DNA from: Bordetella sp. 02P26C-1
GTDB taxonomy: Bacteria > Pseudomonadota > Gammaproteobacteria > Burkholderiales > Burkholderiaceae_B
Assembly: GCF_009763255.1 (NCBI RefSeq)
Contig: NZ_WSJB01000010.1
Coordinates: 1 to 64,000, forward strand
Direction of reading: 5' to 3'
Length of the DNA stretch: 64,000 nt
Shown here: positions 17,282-26,804 of the stretch, piece by piece
Numbering within the stretch: the first letter of the stretch is position 1
Layout: the number at the start of each line of letters is the position of its first letter
Made by a program: the position numbers and the translations under genes
Notes under the pieces: generated by a model
What the model saw: the letters and a program-made list of their open reading frames with translations, nothing else
Database searches by the model: none
What the model was told of the DNA's origin: nothing

Positions 17282-18018
17282 GGGCAAAGTTCGTCGGCGC
17301 GGGTCTGCGCGGCCTGGAAGTCGAGCGTGCCTTCGTAGATGCTGCGCCCAAGGATGGCGCCTTCCACGCCTTCGCTGGCCACCGCGCACAGCGCCTCGAT
17401 GTCGGCCATGCCTGCGATGCCGCCGGAGGCGAACACGGGGATGCGGACGTGCTGGGCGAGCTTGACCGTGGCTTCCACGTTCACACCGGACAACATGCCG
17501 TCGCGGCCGATGTCGGTGTAGATGATGGATTCGCAGCCGTAGTCTTCGAATTTCTTGGCCAGATCGAGCACGTCATGGCGGGTGAGCTTGCTCCAGCCAT
17601 CGGTGGCAATTTTGCCGTCGCGGGCGTCCAGACCGACGATGATGTGGCCGGGGAACGCGCCGCAAGCGTCTTGCAGGAAACCGGGGTTTTTCACGGCCGC
17701 CGTGCCGATGATGACGTAGGAAATGCCAGCGTCCAGGTAGGCTTCGATGGTGTCCAGATCGCGGATACCACCGCCGATCTGCACCGGGATTTCGTCACCG
17801 ACGGCTTCCAGGATGGCCTTGATGGGCGCGTTGTTCTTCGGCTTGCCGGCGACGGCGCCATTGAGGTCGACCAGATGCAGGCGCCGCGCGCCCAGGTCGA
17901 GCCAGTGCGAGGCCATCTCGGCGGGTTCTTCGGAGAATACCGTGGCGTCGTCGAGGTCTCCCTGGCGCAGGCGTACGCAGCGCCCGTCTTTGAGATCGAT
18001 GGCGGGGATCAGCAGCAT
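17278..18018 (-). CDS. hisA: 1-(5-phosphoribosyl)-5-[(5-phosphoribosylamino)methylideneamino]imidazole-4-carboxamide isomerase
   Basis: 246 aa (beta/alpha)8 barrel. It starts [21 protein letters not shown], with the catalytic Asp in PAIDLK; the second catalytic Asp is in [14 protein letters not shown]. Phosphate-binding loops GGGIRD and ASGGIAG are intact. It does the Amadori rearrangement of ProFAR to PRFAR, step 4. It lies between hisH (61-base gap) and hisF (4-base overlap). Confidence 0.96.
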   Translation of the reverse strand: MLLIPAIDLKDGRCVRLRQGDLDDATVFSEEPAEMASHWLDLGARRLHLVDLNGAVAGKPKNNAPIKAILEAVGDEIPVQIGGGIRDLDTIEAYLDAGISYVIIGTAAVKNPGFLQDACGAFPGHIIVGLDARDGKIATDGWSKLTRHDVLDLAKKFEDYGCESIIYTDIGRDGMLSGVNVEATVKLAQHVRIPVFASGGIAGMADIEALCAVASEGVEGAILGRSIYEGTLDFQAAQTRADELCP

Positions 18019-18079
18019 GGTCTATAGCGAGCTTGAATAAGTTGAGTAAAAAATGTCCCGCGCGAGGCGCGTACGGAAA

Positions 18080-18733
18080 TTAAGGCTGCCAGTCTACAAA
18101 ATTGCGGTACAGGCGCAAACCGTGGGTTGCGCTCTTCTCGGGGTGAAACTGCACCGCGAAGATGTTATCCCTTGCAACTGCACAGGTAAATGTAACGCCG
18201 TAGTCGGTTTCCCCTATGGTCAACGACGGATCGGCGGGGGCGGCATAGTAGCTGTGGACGAAATAAAAGTGCGTCCCGTCGGGGATGCCATCCCAGAGCG
18301 CATGGGCGCGGGTTTGACGCACGGCGTTCCAACCCATGTGCGGCACCTTCAGGCGTTCCACGCCGTCAGCCGGCACCGTCCCATCGGCGAATTGTTCGCC
18401 CGCGAAACGGCGCACCGTGCCCGGAAATAAAGCGAGGCACGAGGTGTTGCCCTCTTCGCTGGTCTCGAACAGCATTTGCTCACCCACGCACACGCCCAAC
18501 AAGGGCTTGGCGGCGGCGGCACGCAGCACGGCTTCACGCAGTCCGGATTCATTGAGCGTGCGCATGCAATCGGCCATGGCGCCTTGGCCAGGGAATACGA
18601 CACGGTCGGCCGCGTCGATCTCGGCGGCGCGATTACACACGCGGATGTCGGCGTCAGGCGCGGCGAAGCGCAGGGCGCGGGCCACGGAGTGGAAATTACC
18701 CATTCCGTAGTCGACGATGGCAATAGTAGTCAC
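18080..18733 (-). CDS. hisH: Imidazole glycerol phosphate synthase, glutaminase subunit
   Basis: 217 aa class I glutamine amidotransferase. The oxyanion strand PGQGAM, the nucleophile loop [11 protein letters not shown] (Cys) and the C-terminal His/Glu in VQFHPEKS are all present. The residue after Gly in the nucleophile loop is Glu rather than the more usual Met. It supplies ammonia to HisF. The start is GTG (18731-18733), as the frame begins [13 protein letters not shown] directly there. It sits 22 bases after hisB. Confidence 0.95.
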   Translation of the reverse strand: MTTIAIVDYGMGNFHSVARALRFAAPDADIRVCNRAAEIDAADRVVFPGQGAMADCMRTLNESGLREAVLRAAAAKPLLGVCVGEQMLFETSEEGNTSCLALFPGTVRRFAGEQFADGTVPADGVERLKVPHMGWNAVRQTRAHALWDGIPDGTHFYFVHSYYAAPADPSLTIGETDYGVTFTCAVARDNIFAVQFHPEKSATHGLRLYRNFVDWQP

Positions 18734-18755
18734 AGATATCTGCCTGGCTTAAGAG

Positions 18756-19343
18756 TTACAGCACGCCCTTGGTCGACGGCACCACGTCGCCCATGCGCGG
18801 ATCGACTTCCAGCGCCATGCGCAACGCACGGCCAAACGCCTTGAAGACGGTTTCGCACTGGTGGTGCGCGTTAAAGCCGCGCAGGTTGTCGATGTGCAGC
18901 GTGGTCAACGCGTGGTTGACGAAGCCCTGGAAGAACTCACGCGTCAGGTCCACGTCGAAATTGCCGATGCGCGCGCGAGTGAAGGGGATGTGATATTCCA
19001 GGCCCGGACGGCCCGAAAAATCGATCACCACGCGCGAGAGCGCTTCGTCCAGCGGCACATAGGCGTGGCCATAACGGCGGATACCGGCTTTGCTGCCCAC
19101 GGCCTTGGCCACCGCCATGCCCAGCGTGATGCCCACGTCTTCGACCGTATGGTGCGCATCGATGTGCAGATCGCCTTCGGCCTTGATGTCGAGGTCGATC
19201 AGTCCATGACGGGCGATCTGGTCCAGCATATGGTCGAGGAAGGGAACACCCGTGTCCAGATTCTGACGGCCGGTGCCATCCAGATTGACGGCGACGCGAA
19301 TGCGCGTTTCGTTGGTGTTGCGGGTGATATCGGCGGTACGCAT
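18756..19343 (-). CDS. hisB: Imidazoleglycerol-phosphate dehydratase
   Basis: 195 aa, monofunctional, with no HisB-type phosphatase domain. The metal-binding repeats are [32 protein letters not shown] and [12 protein letters not shown]. It dehydrates IGP to imidazole acetol phosphate (step 6). The ATG at 19341-19343 begins [15 protein letters not shown], the family norm; an in-frame extension upstream to 19406 is not conserved. It follows hisD by 65 bases, the place where hisC is expected, and no hisC is present. Confidence 0.96.
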   Translation of the reverse strand: MRTADITRNTNETRIRVAVNLDGTGRQNLDTGVPFLDHMLDQIARHGLIDLDIKAEGDLHIDAHHTVEDVGITLGMAVAKAVGSKAGIRRYGHAYVPLDEALSRVVIDFSGRPGLEYHIPFTRARIGNFDVDLTREFFQGFVNHALTTLHIDNLRGFNAHHQCETVFKAFGRALRMALEVDPRMGDVVPSTKGVL

Positions 19344-19408
19344 AAACAGTGAGGCGAGCCTGGTAATAATGAGGTTTTCGGCGCCACGGGCGTCCGTGGC
19401 GGGCAAGA

Positions 19409-20713
19409 TCAGGACTTATCGAGACGGTATTCGGCGCTGGCGGCGTGGGCAGGCAGGCCCTCGCCTTTGGCGAGCTCGGCGGCGATACGGCCCAGGGTCT
19501 GGGCGCCCTGCTGGGACACCTGGATCAGGCTGGAACGCTTCTGGAAATCATAGACACCCAGCGGCGACGAGAAACGCGCCGTGCGCGAGGTCGGCAGCAC
19601 GTGGTTGGGCCCGGCGCAATAGTCGCCCAGCGATTCGGAGCTGAAACGGCCCATGAAGATCGCGCCGGCATGGCGGATACGCGCGGTCCAGTGTTCGGGT
19701 TGCTCGGTGGAAATTTCCAGATGTTCGGGCGCGATACTGTTGGCGATGGCGCAGGCTTCTTCCAGATCGCGCACCAGGATCAGCGCGCCGCGATTGGCCA
19801 GGCTCACGCGCAGGATGTCCTCGCGTGGCATGGTCGGCAGCAGGCGCTCGATCGCGGCTTCGACCTCGTCAATGTAGGCGGCGTCCGGGCACAGCAGGAT
19901 GGATTGGGCCATCTCGTCGTGCTCGGCTTGCGAGAACAGATCCATCGCGATCCAGTCGGCGGGCGTTTTGCCGTCGCAGATGACCAGGATTTCGCTGGGG
20001 CCGGCGATCATGTCGATGCCCACGGTGCCGAACACGCGGCGTTTGGCGGCGGCGACGTAGGCATTGCCGGGACCGACGATTTTGTCGACGGCGGGAATAG
20101 TCGCCGTGCCGTAGGCCAGCGCACCGACGGCCTGCGCACCGCCAATGGCGAAGGCACGGTCCACGCCGGCGATAGCGGCGGCCGCCAGCACGATGGGGTT
20201 ACGCACGCCATCGGGCGTGGGCGTGACCATGATCAGTTCGCCCACGCCCGCCACCTTCGCGGGAATGGCGTTCATCAGCACGGACGAGGGATAGGCGGCT
20301 TTGCCTCCCGGCACGTACAACCCTGCCCGGTCCAGCGGCGTGATCTGTTGTCCGAGCAAGGTGCCTTCGGCGTCGGTATACGTCCAGGTTTCACCGCGTT
20401 GATGCTCGTGATAGGCGCGCACGCGATCGGCCGCGGTTTCCAGCGCGTTGCGCTGCGCGGTGGGCAAGGCGGCCAGCGCCGCATGCCAGTCGGCCTTGGG
20501 AATTTCCAACGCTTCGGCGGAGGTGACCGCGACGCGATCGAAACGCCGCGTATATTCCAGTAGCGCCGTGTCGCCACGCTGGCGCACATCGGTCAGAATC
20601 GCGGCCGCAGCGCGGTCGATGGATTCGTCTTCGGTGGCTTCAAAAGCCAGCAGTTTAGACAGCGCGGCGGCAAAATCCGGCTGACGGGAATCGAGGCGGT
20701 TAATCAGAGCCAT
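19409..20713 (-). CDS. hisD: Histidinol dehydrogenase
   Basis: 434 aa. NAD-binding and catalytic regions are intact: [44 protein letters not shown] and the zinc/base region [19 protein letters not shown] and APEHLEI. It oxidises histidinol to histidine in the last two steps. It starts 93 bases after hisG. A short GC-rich palindrome (GCCACG...CGTGGC, 19383-19400) lies just past its stop. Confidence 0.97.
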   Translation of the reverse strand: MALINRLDSRQPDFAAALSKLLAFEATEDESIDRAAAAILTDVRQRGDTALLEYTRRFDRVAVTSAEALEIPKADWHAALAALPTAQRNALETAADRVRAYHEHQRGETWTYTDAEGTLLGQQITPLDRAGLYVPGGKAAYPSSVLMNAIPAKVAGVGELIMVTPTPDGVRNPIVLAAAAIAGVDRAFAIGGAQAVGALAYGTATIPAVDKIVGPGNAYVAAAKRRVFGTVGIDMIAGPSEILVICDGKTPADWIAMDLFSQAEHDEMAQSILLCPDAAYIDEVEAAIERLLPTMPREDILRVSLANRGALILVRDLEEACAIANSIAPEHLEISTEQPEHWTARIRHAGAIFMGRFSSESLGDYCAGPNHVLPTSRTARFSSPLGVYDFQKRSSLIQVSQQGAQTLGRIAAELAKGEGLPAHAASAEYRLDKS

Positions 20714-20806
20714 GGCGTCACGGTGAAGCTAAAAAGCCATCGGCGCGCGCCTCATCGAGCCGCCCGCCGTAGCGTATAAAGACATAGTGTAGCGGGCGCA
20801 GCGTTC

Positions 20807-21487
20807 TCAGGCAGCAGCGCTCGCGTCGGCGGCCCGTTGGAACGCGTCGAGCAAGGGTTGCAAACGGGCGCCACGCGTCTTCAGGGACGCTTGGTTGACG
20901 ATCAGCCGCGACGAGATATCCATGATGTCCTCGACGGCGACCAGATCGTTCGCGCGCAGCGTGCCGCCCGAGGACACCAAGTCCACGATACAGTCGGCCA
21001 GACCCACCAGTGGGGCGAGTTCCATCGAGCCGTAGAGCTTGATGATGTCCACGTACACGCCCTTGGACGCAAAATGCTCGCGTGCCGATTGGACGTATTT
21101 GGTGGCGACACGCAGGCGCGCGCCCTGGTGGACGGCGGCGGCGTAGTCGAAGCCATTGCGCACGGCCACGCACAGGCGGCACTTGGCGATATTCAGGTCG
21201 ATCGGCTGATACAGCCCGCCCGGCTGCTGGGCCGCGTGCTCGATCAGCACGTCCTTGCCCGCGATGCCCAGATCGGCTGCACCGTATTGCACGTAGGTGG
21301 GTACGTCCGAGGCGCGCACGATGATCAGCTGCAGGCCGGGATCGCTGGTCGGCAGAATCAGCTTGCGCGAGCTCTCGGGGTTCTCGGGTACCTCGATGCC
21401 GGCTTCGGCCAGCAGCGGCAGCGTTTCTTCGAAAATGCGGCCCTTGGACAGGGCCAGGGTAATGGGCGCGTTGGCGACGGGGCTCAT
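20807..21487 (-). CDS. hisG: ATP phosphoribosyltransferase, short (HisG-S) form
   Basis: 226 aa, so the short form that lacks the C-terminal histidine-binding domain. It shows [28 protein letters not shown] and the PRPP-binding loop [16 protein letters not shown]. It catalyses the first, committed step of histidine synthesis. HisG-S needs the regulatory partner HisZ for activity and feedback control; hisZ is not in this window. The ATG overlaps the murA stop by four bases. Confidence 0.96.
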   Translation of the reverse strand: MSPVANAPITLALSKGRIFEETLPLLAEAGIEVPENPESSRKLILPTSDPGLQLIIVRASDVPTYVQYGAADLGIAGKDVLIEHAAQQPGGLYQPIDLNIAKCRLCVAVRNGFDYAAAVHQGARLRVATKYVQSAREHFASKGVYVDIIKLYGSMELAPLVGLADCIVDLVSSGGTLRANDLVAVEDIMDISSRLIVNQASLKTRGARLQPLLDAFQRAADASAAA

Positions 21488-22752
21488 AGGGATTCCTTGC
21501 CGGTCAGGCGCTGTATATCCGCGCCCAGGGCGCGTAATTTGACTTCCATGCGGTCGTAGCCGCGGTCCAGGTGATAAATGCGATCGATGGTGGTCTCGCC
21601 CACGGCCGCCAGGCCCGCGATGACCAGGCTGGCCGAGGCGCGCAGATCGGTCGCCATGACGGTGGCGCCCGAGAGGCGCGGCACGCCATGCACGACGGCG
21701 GTGTGGCCGTCGATATCGATATCGGCGCCCATGCGGCCGAGTTCCTGCACGTGCATGAAGCGGTTCTCGAAAATCGTCTCGACGATGACCGCGGTGCCTT
21801 CGGCGACCGTGTCCAACGCCATCAGCTGCGCCTGCATATCGGTGGCAAAGCCGGGATATTCATGGGTACGGGCACCGACGGCCCGCGGGCGGCCTTGCAT
21901 GGAACCGCGAATCCAGTCCTCGCCGATTTCGAGCTTCACGCCGGCTTCGGTCAGTTTGTCCAGGGTGGCGCCCATCACGCCAGGATCAACATTGCGCAGC
22001 ACGATATCGCCGCCGGCGGCGCCCACGGCGCACAGGAACGTACCGGCCTCGATACGGTCCGGGCAGACACGATGCTCGGCGCCATGCAGGCTATCGACGC
22101 CATCAATCACGATGCGGTCGGTGCCGTGGCCACGAATGCGCGCGCCCATCTTGATGAGCAGTTCGGCCAGATCGACGACTTCGGGTTCGCGTGCGGCGTT
22201 TTCGAGAATCGTCTGGCCTTCGGCCAGGACGGCGGCCATCAGCAGGTTTTCCGTGCCGGTGACGGTGACCATATCGGTGCGGATCGTCGCGCCCTTCAGA
22301 CGGGGCGCGCGGGCCACCACAAAGCCATGCTCGATCCTGATGTCCGCGCCTAATGCCGCCAGTCCCTTGATGTGCTGATCAACCGGGCGTTGGCCAATGC
22401 TGCAACCACCGGGCAGGCTGACACGCGCCTCGCCGAATCGCGCCACCAGCGGCCCCAGCACCAGGATCGAGGCGCGCATGGTCTTGACCAGATCGTAAGG
22501 CGCTTCGAGGTTATCGACCTGATCGGCTTGCAGCGTGACCACGCCGTCGGCGCCGCGCGAGGCCTTGACGCCCATGCGACCCAGCAGGCTCAGCATGGTG
22601 GAGGTATCGTTCAAATCGGGAACGTTGTGCAGCGAGACCGTATCGGCGGTCAAAAGGCCCGCGCACAGAATCGGCAGGGCCGCGTTTTTCGCGCCCGACA
22701 CCGTGACTTCGCCGCGCAGGGCGGCGCCACCGGTAATGCGTAGTTTGTCCAT
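21484..22752 (-). CDS. murA: UDP-N-acetylglucosamine 1-carboxyvinyltransferase
   Basis: 422 aa, two-domain inside-out barrel. Lys22-Asn23 (SGAKNAALP) and the fosfomycin-reactive Cys117 in [12 protein letters not shown] are present. It transfers enolpyruvate from PEP to UDP-GlcNAc, the first step of peptidoglycan precursor synthesis in the cytoplasm. Its ATG shares one base with the ibaG stop (TAATG) and its end overlaps hisG. The ibaG-murA-hisG order is widespread in proteobacteria. Confidence 0.97.
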   Translation of the reverse strand: MDKLRITGGAALRGEVTVSGAKNAALPILCAGLLTADTVSLHNVPDLNDTSTMLSLLGRMGVKASRGADGVVTLQADQVDNLEAPYDLVKTMRASILVLGPLVARFGEARVSLPGGCSIGQRPVDQHIKGLAALGADIRIEHGFVVARAPRLKGATIRTDMVTVTGTENLLMAAVLAEGQTILENAAREPEVVDLAELLIKMGARIRGHGTDRIVIDGVDSLHGAEHRVCPDRIEAGTFLCAVGAAGGDIVLRNVDPGVMGATLDKLTEAGVKLEIGEDWIRGSMQGRPRAVGARTHEYPGFATDMQAQLMALDTVAEGTAVIVETIFENRFMHVQELGRMGADIDIDGHTAVVHGVPRLSGATVMATDLRASASLVIAGLAAVGETTIDRIYHLDRGYDRMEVKLRALGADIQRLTGKESL

Positions 22753-22997
22753 TACTGACCCGCCTTGGCGTATTCTTCGGGCGTCATGGTCCGCATGGAC
22801 AGCGCGTGAATTTCGGCTTTCATGCGATCGCCCAGGGCGGCGTAGACGAGCTGATGGCGCGCGATCAAACGTTTGCCTTCAAATTCGCGGCTGACAATGA
22901 CCGCGTCGAAATGCGAACCGTCGCCCTGCACGTCCAGGTGCTCGCAAGACAAACCGTCGGCAATATATTGGCGAACCTGCTCGGGGGTAGGCAGCAT
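22752..22997 (-). CDS. ibaG: BolA/IbaG family protein
   Basis: 81 aa with the BolA fold. The conserved His/Asp patch appears as [17 protein letters not shown] and the C-terminal [13 protein letters not shown]. IbaG-type BolA proteins pair with monothiol glutaredoxins to carry 2Fe-2S clusters and respond to acid stress. Location directly upstream of murA is the hallmark of ibaG as opposed to bolA. It is translationally coupled to murA. Confidence 0.9.
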   Translation of the reverse strand: MLPTPEQVRQYIADGLSCEHLDVQGDGSHFDAVIVSREFEGKRLIARHQLVYAALGDRMKAEIHALSMRTMTPEEYAKAGQ

Positions 22998-23002
22998 GGG
23001 TG

Positions 23003-23815
23003 TTACGTCCTGAGTTTGTAGCCGCTGGCCAGCAGTCGCAAAGCGTAGAACGCCAATACCGCGAACACCCCCGTCACGACCGCCAGGCTATGCCAGGGCG
23101 ACACGTCCGATGCGGAGAAGAATCCGTAGCGAAAGCCATCGATCGTATAGAAAATGGGGTTCCAGTGCGACACCGATTGCCAGAACGGCGGCAGTGTATG
23201 GATGGAGTAGAACACGCCGGACAAGAACGTGGCCGGCATGATGAGAAAGTTTTGGAAGACGGCCAGCTGGTCGAATTTTTCCGACCACAGACCTGCGATG
23301 ATGCCTAGCGTGCCCATGATGCCGCAGGCCAGCACGGCGAATACGACGACCCAGCCCGGGTGCGCCACTGGCAGAGAGACAAAACACAGCGCGACCAGCC
23401 AGACGCACAGCCCCACGGCCAGCCCGCGCGCGATAGCGGCGATCAGATAGGCCGAGAAGATTTCGCGATGCGACAGCGGCGGCAGCAGCACAAACACCAG
23501 ATTGCCGGTGATGCGGCTTTGAATCAGCGACGATGACGGGTTGGCGAAGGCGTTTTGCAGCATGCTCATCATCATCAAGCCGGGGATGAGAAACTGCGTA
23601 TACGGGATGCTGCCGTACACCATCAACCGCCCTTCCAGCACTTGGGCGAACACCAGCAGATACAGCAGCGCCGTGACGACCGGCGCGGCGATGGTCTGGA
23701 AGGCGACCTTCCAGAACCGCAGCAGTTCCTTGCGCAACAGCGTGGGAAAGCCCGATCCGGCATCCAGGCGCGGCTGCACGAGCGGCTTGTCCGTGGGCGT
23801 GATGGGTGGCGTCAC
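23003..23815 (-). CDS. ABC-2 type transporter permease (YadH-like)
   Basis: 270 aa with about six membrane segments and the ABC-2 consensus: RITGNLVFVLLPPLSHREI and LSGVFYSIHTLPPFWQ. It should form the membrane part of an exporter with the ATPase encoded just upstream; YadGH-type exporters have no agreed substrate. The start is GTG (23813-23815), overlapping the ATPase TGA as GTGA. It is followed by ibaG after five bases. This pair is regularly found between the mla genes and murA in betaproteobacteria. Confidence 0.9.
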   Translation of the reverse strand: MTPPITPTDKPLVQPRLDAGSGFPTLLRKELLRFWKVAFQTIAAPVVTALLYLLVFAQVLEGRLMVYGSIPYTQFLIPGLMMMSMLQNAFANPSSSLIQSRITGNLVFVLLPPLSHREIFSAYLIAAIARGLAVGLCVWLVALCFVSLPVAHPGWVVVFAVLACGIMGTLGIIAGLWSEKFDQLAVFQNFLIMPATFLSGVFYSIHTLPPFWQSVSHWNPIFYTIDGFRYGFFSASDVSPWHSLAVVTGVFAVLAFYALRLLASGYKLRT

Positions 23816-24621
23816 GACAGGGCCTCCTCGGGTTCCAGCTCGGCGCCGGCGGGCGAGTCATCCTGCATGATGCGCACAAACGCATCCTCGAGGTCCACGC
23901 CGCCCACGCGCGCCAGCAGCGCTTGCGTGGTGTCGAGCGCGACGATGCGCCCGCGCTTGAGCATGGCGATGCGTCCGCAGAGCGCTTCGGCTTCTTCGAG
24001 GTAGTGCGTGGTCAGCATGATGGTGTGGCCGGCCTTGTTCAGACGCGAGATGAATTCCCAGAGCGTGCGGCGCAGATCCACGTCCACGCCCGCCGTCGGT
24101 TCATCGAGCACGATGACCGGTGGGCGGTGCACCAGCGCTTGCGCGACCAGCACGCGGCGTTTCATGCCGCCCGACAGCGCCCGCATATTGCTATTGGCCT
24201 TGTCCGCCAGCCCCAGATTGAACAGAATCTCGTCGATCCAATCGTCGTTATTGCGCAAGCCAAAGTAGCCCGACTGAATGCGCAGCGTCTCGCGCACCGT
24301 GAAGAACGGGTCGTACACGAGTTCCTGCGGGACCACGCCCAGCGCGCGGCGGGCGGCCTTATAGTCGGTCGTGACATCGTAGCCACAGACGCTTGCGCGC
24401 CCGCTGGTGGCTTTCGCCAGCCCCGCGAGTATGGAGATCAGCGTGGTTTTGCCCGCGCCGTTAGGGCCGAGCAGCCCGAAAAACTCGCCCGGCTCGATCC
24501 GCAAACTGACGTCGTTTAACGCCTGAAATCCCGGGCCGGCTGTGCGTCCAAGCAGTTTTTTCCAGCCGACGGGTCGCGGCGGATAGATTTTGGAGACGTG
24601 TTCTAGACAGACAGCAGACAT
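23812..24621 (-). CDS. ABC transporter ATP-binding protein (YadG-like)
   Basis: 269 aa ATPase. Walker A is GPNGAGKTTLIS, the signature ALSGGMKRRVLVAQAL and Walker B VIVLDEPTAGVD; the switch His is in LTTHYLEEAE. It is of the exporter (ABC-2) class and works with the adjacent permease. It lies 93 bases downstream of mlaC, which leaves no room for the STAS protein MlaB that I expect there in relatives. Confidence 0.92.
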   Translation of the reverse strand: MSAVCLEHVSKIYPPRPVGWKKLLGRTAGPGFQALNDVSLRIEPGEFFGLLGPNGAGKTTLISILAGLAKATSGRASVCGYDVTTDYKAARRALGVVPQELVYDPFFTVRETLRIQSGYFGLRNNDDWIDEILFNLGLADKANSNMRALSGGMKRRVLVAQALVHRPPVIVLDEPTAGVDVDLRRTLWEFISRLNKAGHTIMLTTHYLEEAEALCGRIAMLKRGRIVALDTTQALLARVGGVDLEDAFVRIMQDDSPAGAELEPEEALS

Positions 24622-24714
24622 GGCTACGGCGCAAAGCTCGGGGCTAGAGCGGGGAATCGTCCATTATAAATGGCGCACCCGTACCCAGCCCTAAGCGCCC
24701 TGCGCCGCCTGGGG

Positions 24715-25347
24715 TTATTGATTGCGCTGGTTCAGCGCCTTGATCAGGCCGTCGATGCCGGATTGATCGATCTGCTGGGCGAACTGATTGCGATAGTTCT
24801 GGATGAGCCAGATGCCTTCGACATTCAGGTCATAGATGCGCCAGCCTTGCTGCGGATCCTTTTCCAGACGATAGTCCACGCCCACGGGCTGACCGTTGGA
24901 CTGGGTGATCAGGCTGCGCACCACCACGTCATCCGCATTGGGGTCGCCACGGAAAGGCAACAGCTTGATGGTGGTGGAGGGCGTGACATCGGTCAGAGCG
25001 CCGCTATAGGTACGGATCAACGTGCCCCGAAAGGCATCGGCCAGCGCATTGCGCTGCTCAGGCGTGGCCTGACGCCAGTAGCGGCCGGCGGCCAGCTGCG
25101 TGGTCTTGCGAAAGTCCACGTACGGCAGGATATAGGTGTCCACGACCTTGTTGATGTGGGCCAGATCGCCCGACTTCACTTTCGTGTCCGATTTGAGCGC
25201 GTCCAGCGCTTCAGTGGCGGCTTGCAGCACGAATTGATCCGGTGCACCGTGTGCGTCGGGTTTGGCGTGCGCGCTCGCTGCGGCCATCAGGCCGAGCATG
25301 GCGGCCAGGAACAGGCGCTGCACTTGGGTAAAAATAGAAATTCGCAT
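24715..25347 (-). CDS. mlaC: Periplasmic phospholipid shuttle MlaC
   Basis: 210 aa with a signal peptide (cut near ASAHA). The Ttg2D/MlaC domain shows DTYILPYVDFRKTTQLAAGRYW, QRNALADAFRGTLIRTYSGAL and VDYRLEKDPQQGWRIYDLNVEGI. It ferries phospholipid between the MlaA-porin complex in the outer membrane and MlaFED in the inner membrane. An AGGAGC ribosome site lies just upstream of the ATG. It follows mlaA by 29 bases. Confidence 0.94.
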   Translation of the reverse strand: MRISIFTQVQRLFLAAMLGLMAAASAHAKPDAHGAPDQFVLQAATEALDALKSDTKVKSGDLAHINKVVDTYILPYVDFRKTTQLAAGRYWRQATPEQRNALADAFRGTLIRTYSGALTDVTPSTTIKLLPFRGDPNADDVVVRSLITQSNGQPVGVDYRLEKDPQQGWRIYDLNVEGIWLIQNYRNQFAQQIDQSGIDGLIKALNQRNQ

Positions 25348-25376
25348 AAATGCTCCTTACGGGTGAGACGCCGCGA

Positions 25377-26201
25377 TCAGCGGGCAGCCGGCGTGGCCGC
25401 GGGTGCGCCTGTGGCGGGGGTGGCCGACGCGGGGGCCTTCGCCTCGGTGTCGTCCTCGTCGTCCTCGAGGCTGTAGTCGGGTACATTGTCCTCGCCGCTC
25501 GCCGTGCCGCGCACCATGGCGGCGCGACGCTGCAAATAGGCGTCTCGGACAAAGCTATACGGATCGAGCGCGACGCGATCAACCGTGTTGGTCGTATCGA
25601 GCAGGTTCGCGCGGGTATCGACGATATCCAGGCCCCACAGGCTATTGCGCAGGGGCACATCATCGATCGCGCTGGGACTGGTGTAAGTGTACTCACGACC
25701 ATACCAGTCGCCCACCAGGCCGGCGCTGTCGCGCACGGTGCTCGGACCCCAGAACGGCAACACCAGGTACGGGCCACTGCCGATGCCCCAGACGCCCAAC
25801 GTGGTGCCGAAGTCGTTCGGAATCTTGCGTGCGCCATTGGCCGAGGCCACGTCGATACAGCCGCCAATTCCCATGGTGGTGTTGAACAGGAACCGCCCCA
25901 GCGTGTTCACGAAATCATGCCCACGGCCTTGCAGAAAGCTGTTGGTCGCCGCCCACAGATCACCCACGTTGCTGAACATGTTGTGGATACAACTGCGTAC
26001 CGGTTGTGGCGTCACATAGGTGTAGGCCTGCGCCACGGGCTTGAACACGGCGCGGTCAACCGTATCGTTGAATTTGTAGACGCCGCGGTTAAAGCCTTCC
26101 CAGGGGTCCTGGGGATTAGGCGTGCCTTGCGTGGCGCAGCCGGCTGTCAAGGCGCAGACGGCGGCGACGGAGGCTAAACGGGCGTAAGTGGGCATGGTCA
26201 T
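25377..26201 (-). CDS. mlaA: Outer-membrane lipoprotein MlaA (VacJ)
   Basis: About 274 aa. A lipoprotein signal peptide ends at lipobox LTAGC. The VacJ domain follows: DPWEGFNRGVYKFNDTVDRAVFKPVA, then FSNVGDLWAATNSFLQG, and PNDFGTTLGVWGIGSGPYLVLPFWGPSTVRD (each read in pieces). The last 45 residues are an acidic then Ala/Pro-rich tail. MlaA removes mislocalised phospholipid from the outer leaflet of the outer membrane. The start could be the ATG at 26201 or 26195; an upstream TTG is unlikely. Its inclusion inside the mla operon is typical of betaproteobacteria, unlike E. coli. Confidence 0.94.
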   Translation of the reverse strand: MTMPTYARLASVAAVCALTAGCATQGTPNPQDPWEGFNRGVYKFNDTVDRAVFKPVAQAYTYVTPQPVRSCIHNMFSNVGDLWAATNSFLQGRGHDFVNTLGRFLFNTTMGIGGCIDVASANGARKIPNDFGTTLGVWGIGSGPYLVLPFWGPSTVRDSAGLVGDWYGREYTYTSPSAIDDVPLRNSLWGLDIVDTRANLLDTTNTVDRVALDPYSFVRDAYLQRRAAMVRGTASGEDNVPDYSLEDDEDDTEAKAPASATPATGAPAATPAAR

Positions 26202-26286
26202 AATGGGACTGCCAAAGTTCAATTCGGATTAACTTGCCACGAGGCTACACAATTGCGCTTGTTCTGCCTAGCGGGGCGGCACAGTG

Positions 26287-26790
26287 TCAGTTCGCCGGCG
26301 CGGGCGCCGGGTCATTCTGGCCGGCTTGCGAGCCCTGATTTTCCGCGGTTTTGTAGAGAAACTGGCTGATCAGGTTTTCCAGCACGACGGCGCTCTGTGT
26401 ATAACGGATTTTGCCGCCGTCGGTCAGGTTTTGTTCGTCACCGCCTGCGGTCAGGCCAATGTACTGCTCGCCCAAGAGGCCGGAGGTCAGGATCGACGCG
26501 GAGGTGTCCTTGGGGAACAGAAACTGTTCTTCCATATTGAGGGTGACGACCGCTTTGAACGTCTGGTCGTCGAAACTGATGGCTTTCACCCGGCCAACCA
26601 CGACGCCCGCGCTTTTCACGGCCGCGCGCTCCTTCAAGCCGCCGATGTTGTCGAAATCGGCCGTCAGGGTGTAGGTGGGCGCAAAAGAGAAGCTGCTCAG
26701 ATTACCCGCGCGCAAGGCCAGGAAAATAACCGCCACCGCCCCCAGCAGAATAAAGAGCCCTACCCAGAAATCAGTTTTTTCGCGTGACAT
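26287..26790 (-). CDS. mlaD: MCE-domain protein MlaD
   Basis: 167 aa. An N-terminal membrane anchor (DFWVGLFILLGAVAVIFLAL) is followed by one MCE domain (YTLTADFDNIGGLKERAAVK and SAGVVVGRVKAISF) and the hydrophobic pore-loop segment GLLGEQYIGL. Six copies form a periplasmic ring that passes lipid to MlaFE. A Pro/Ala-rich C-terminus ends the protein. It lies 14 bases after mlaE. Confidence 0.95.
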   Translation of the reverse strand: MSREKTDFWVGLFILLGAVAVIFLALRAGNLSSFSFAPTYTLTADFDNIGGLKERAAVKSAGVVVGRVKAISFDDQTFKAVVTLNMEEQFLFPKDTSASILTSGLLGEQYIGLTAGGDEQNLTDGGKIRYTQSAVVLENLISQFLYKTAENQGSQAGQNDPAPAPAN

Positions 26791-26804
26791 GGTACTAATC
26801 CGTA

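Noticed and set aside
19344-19406. Possible remnant of hisC upstream of hisB
   Set aside because: The 21 extra in-frame codons ([14 protein letters not shown]...) show no resemblance to aminotransferase sequence and are too short to call a pseudogene.
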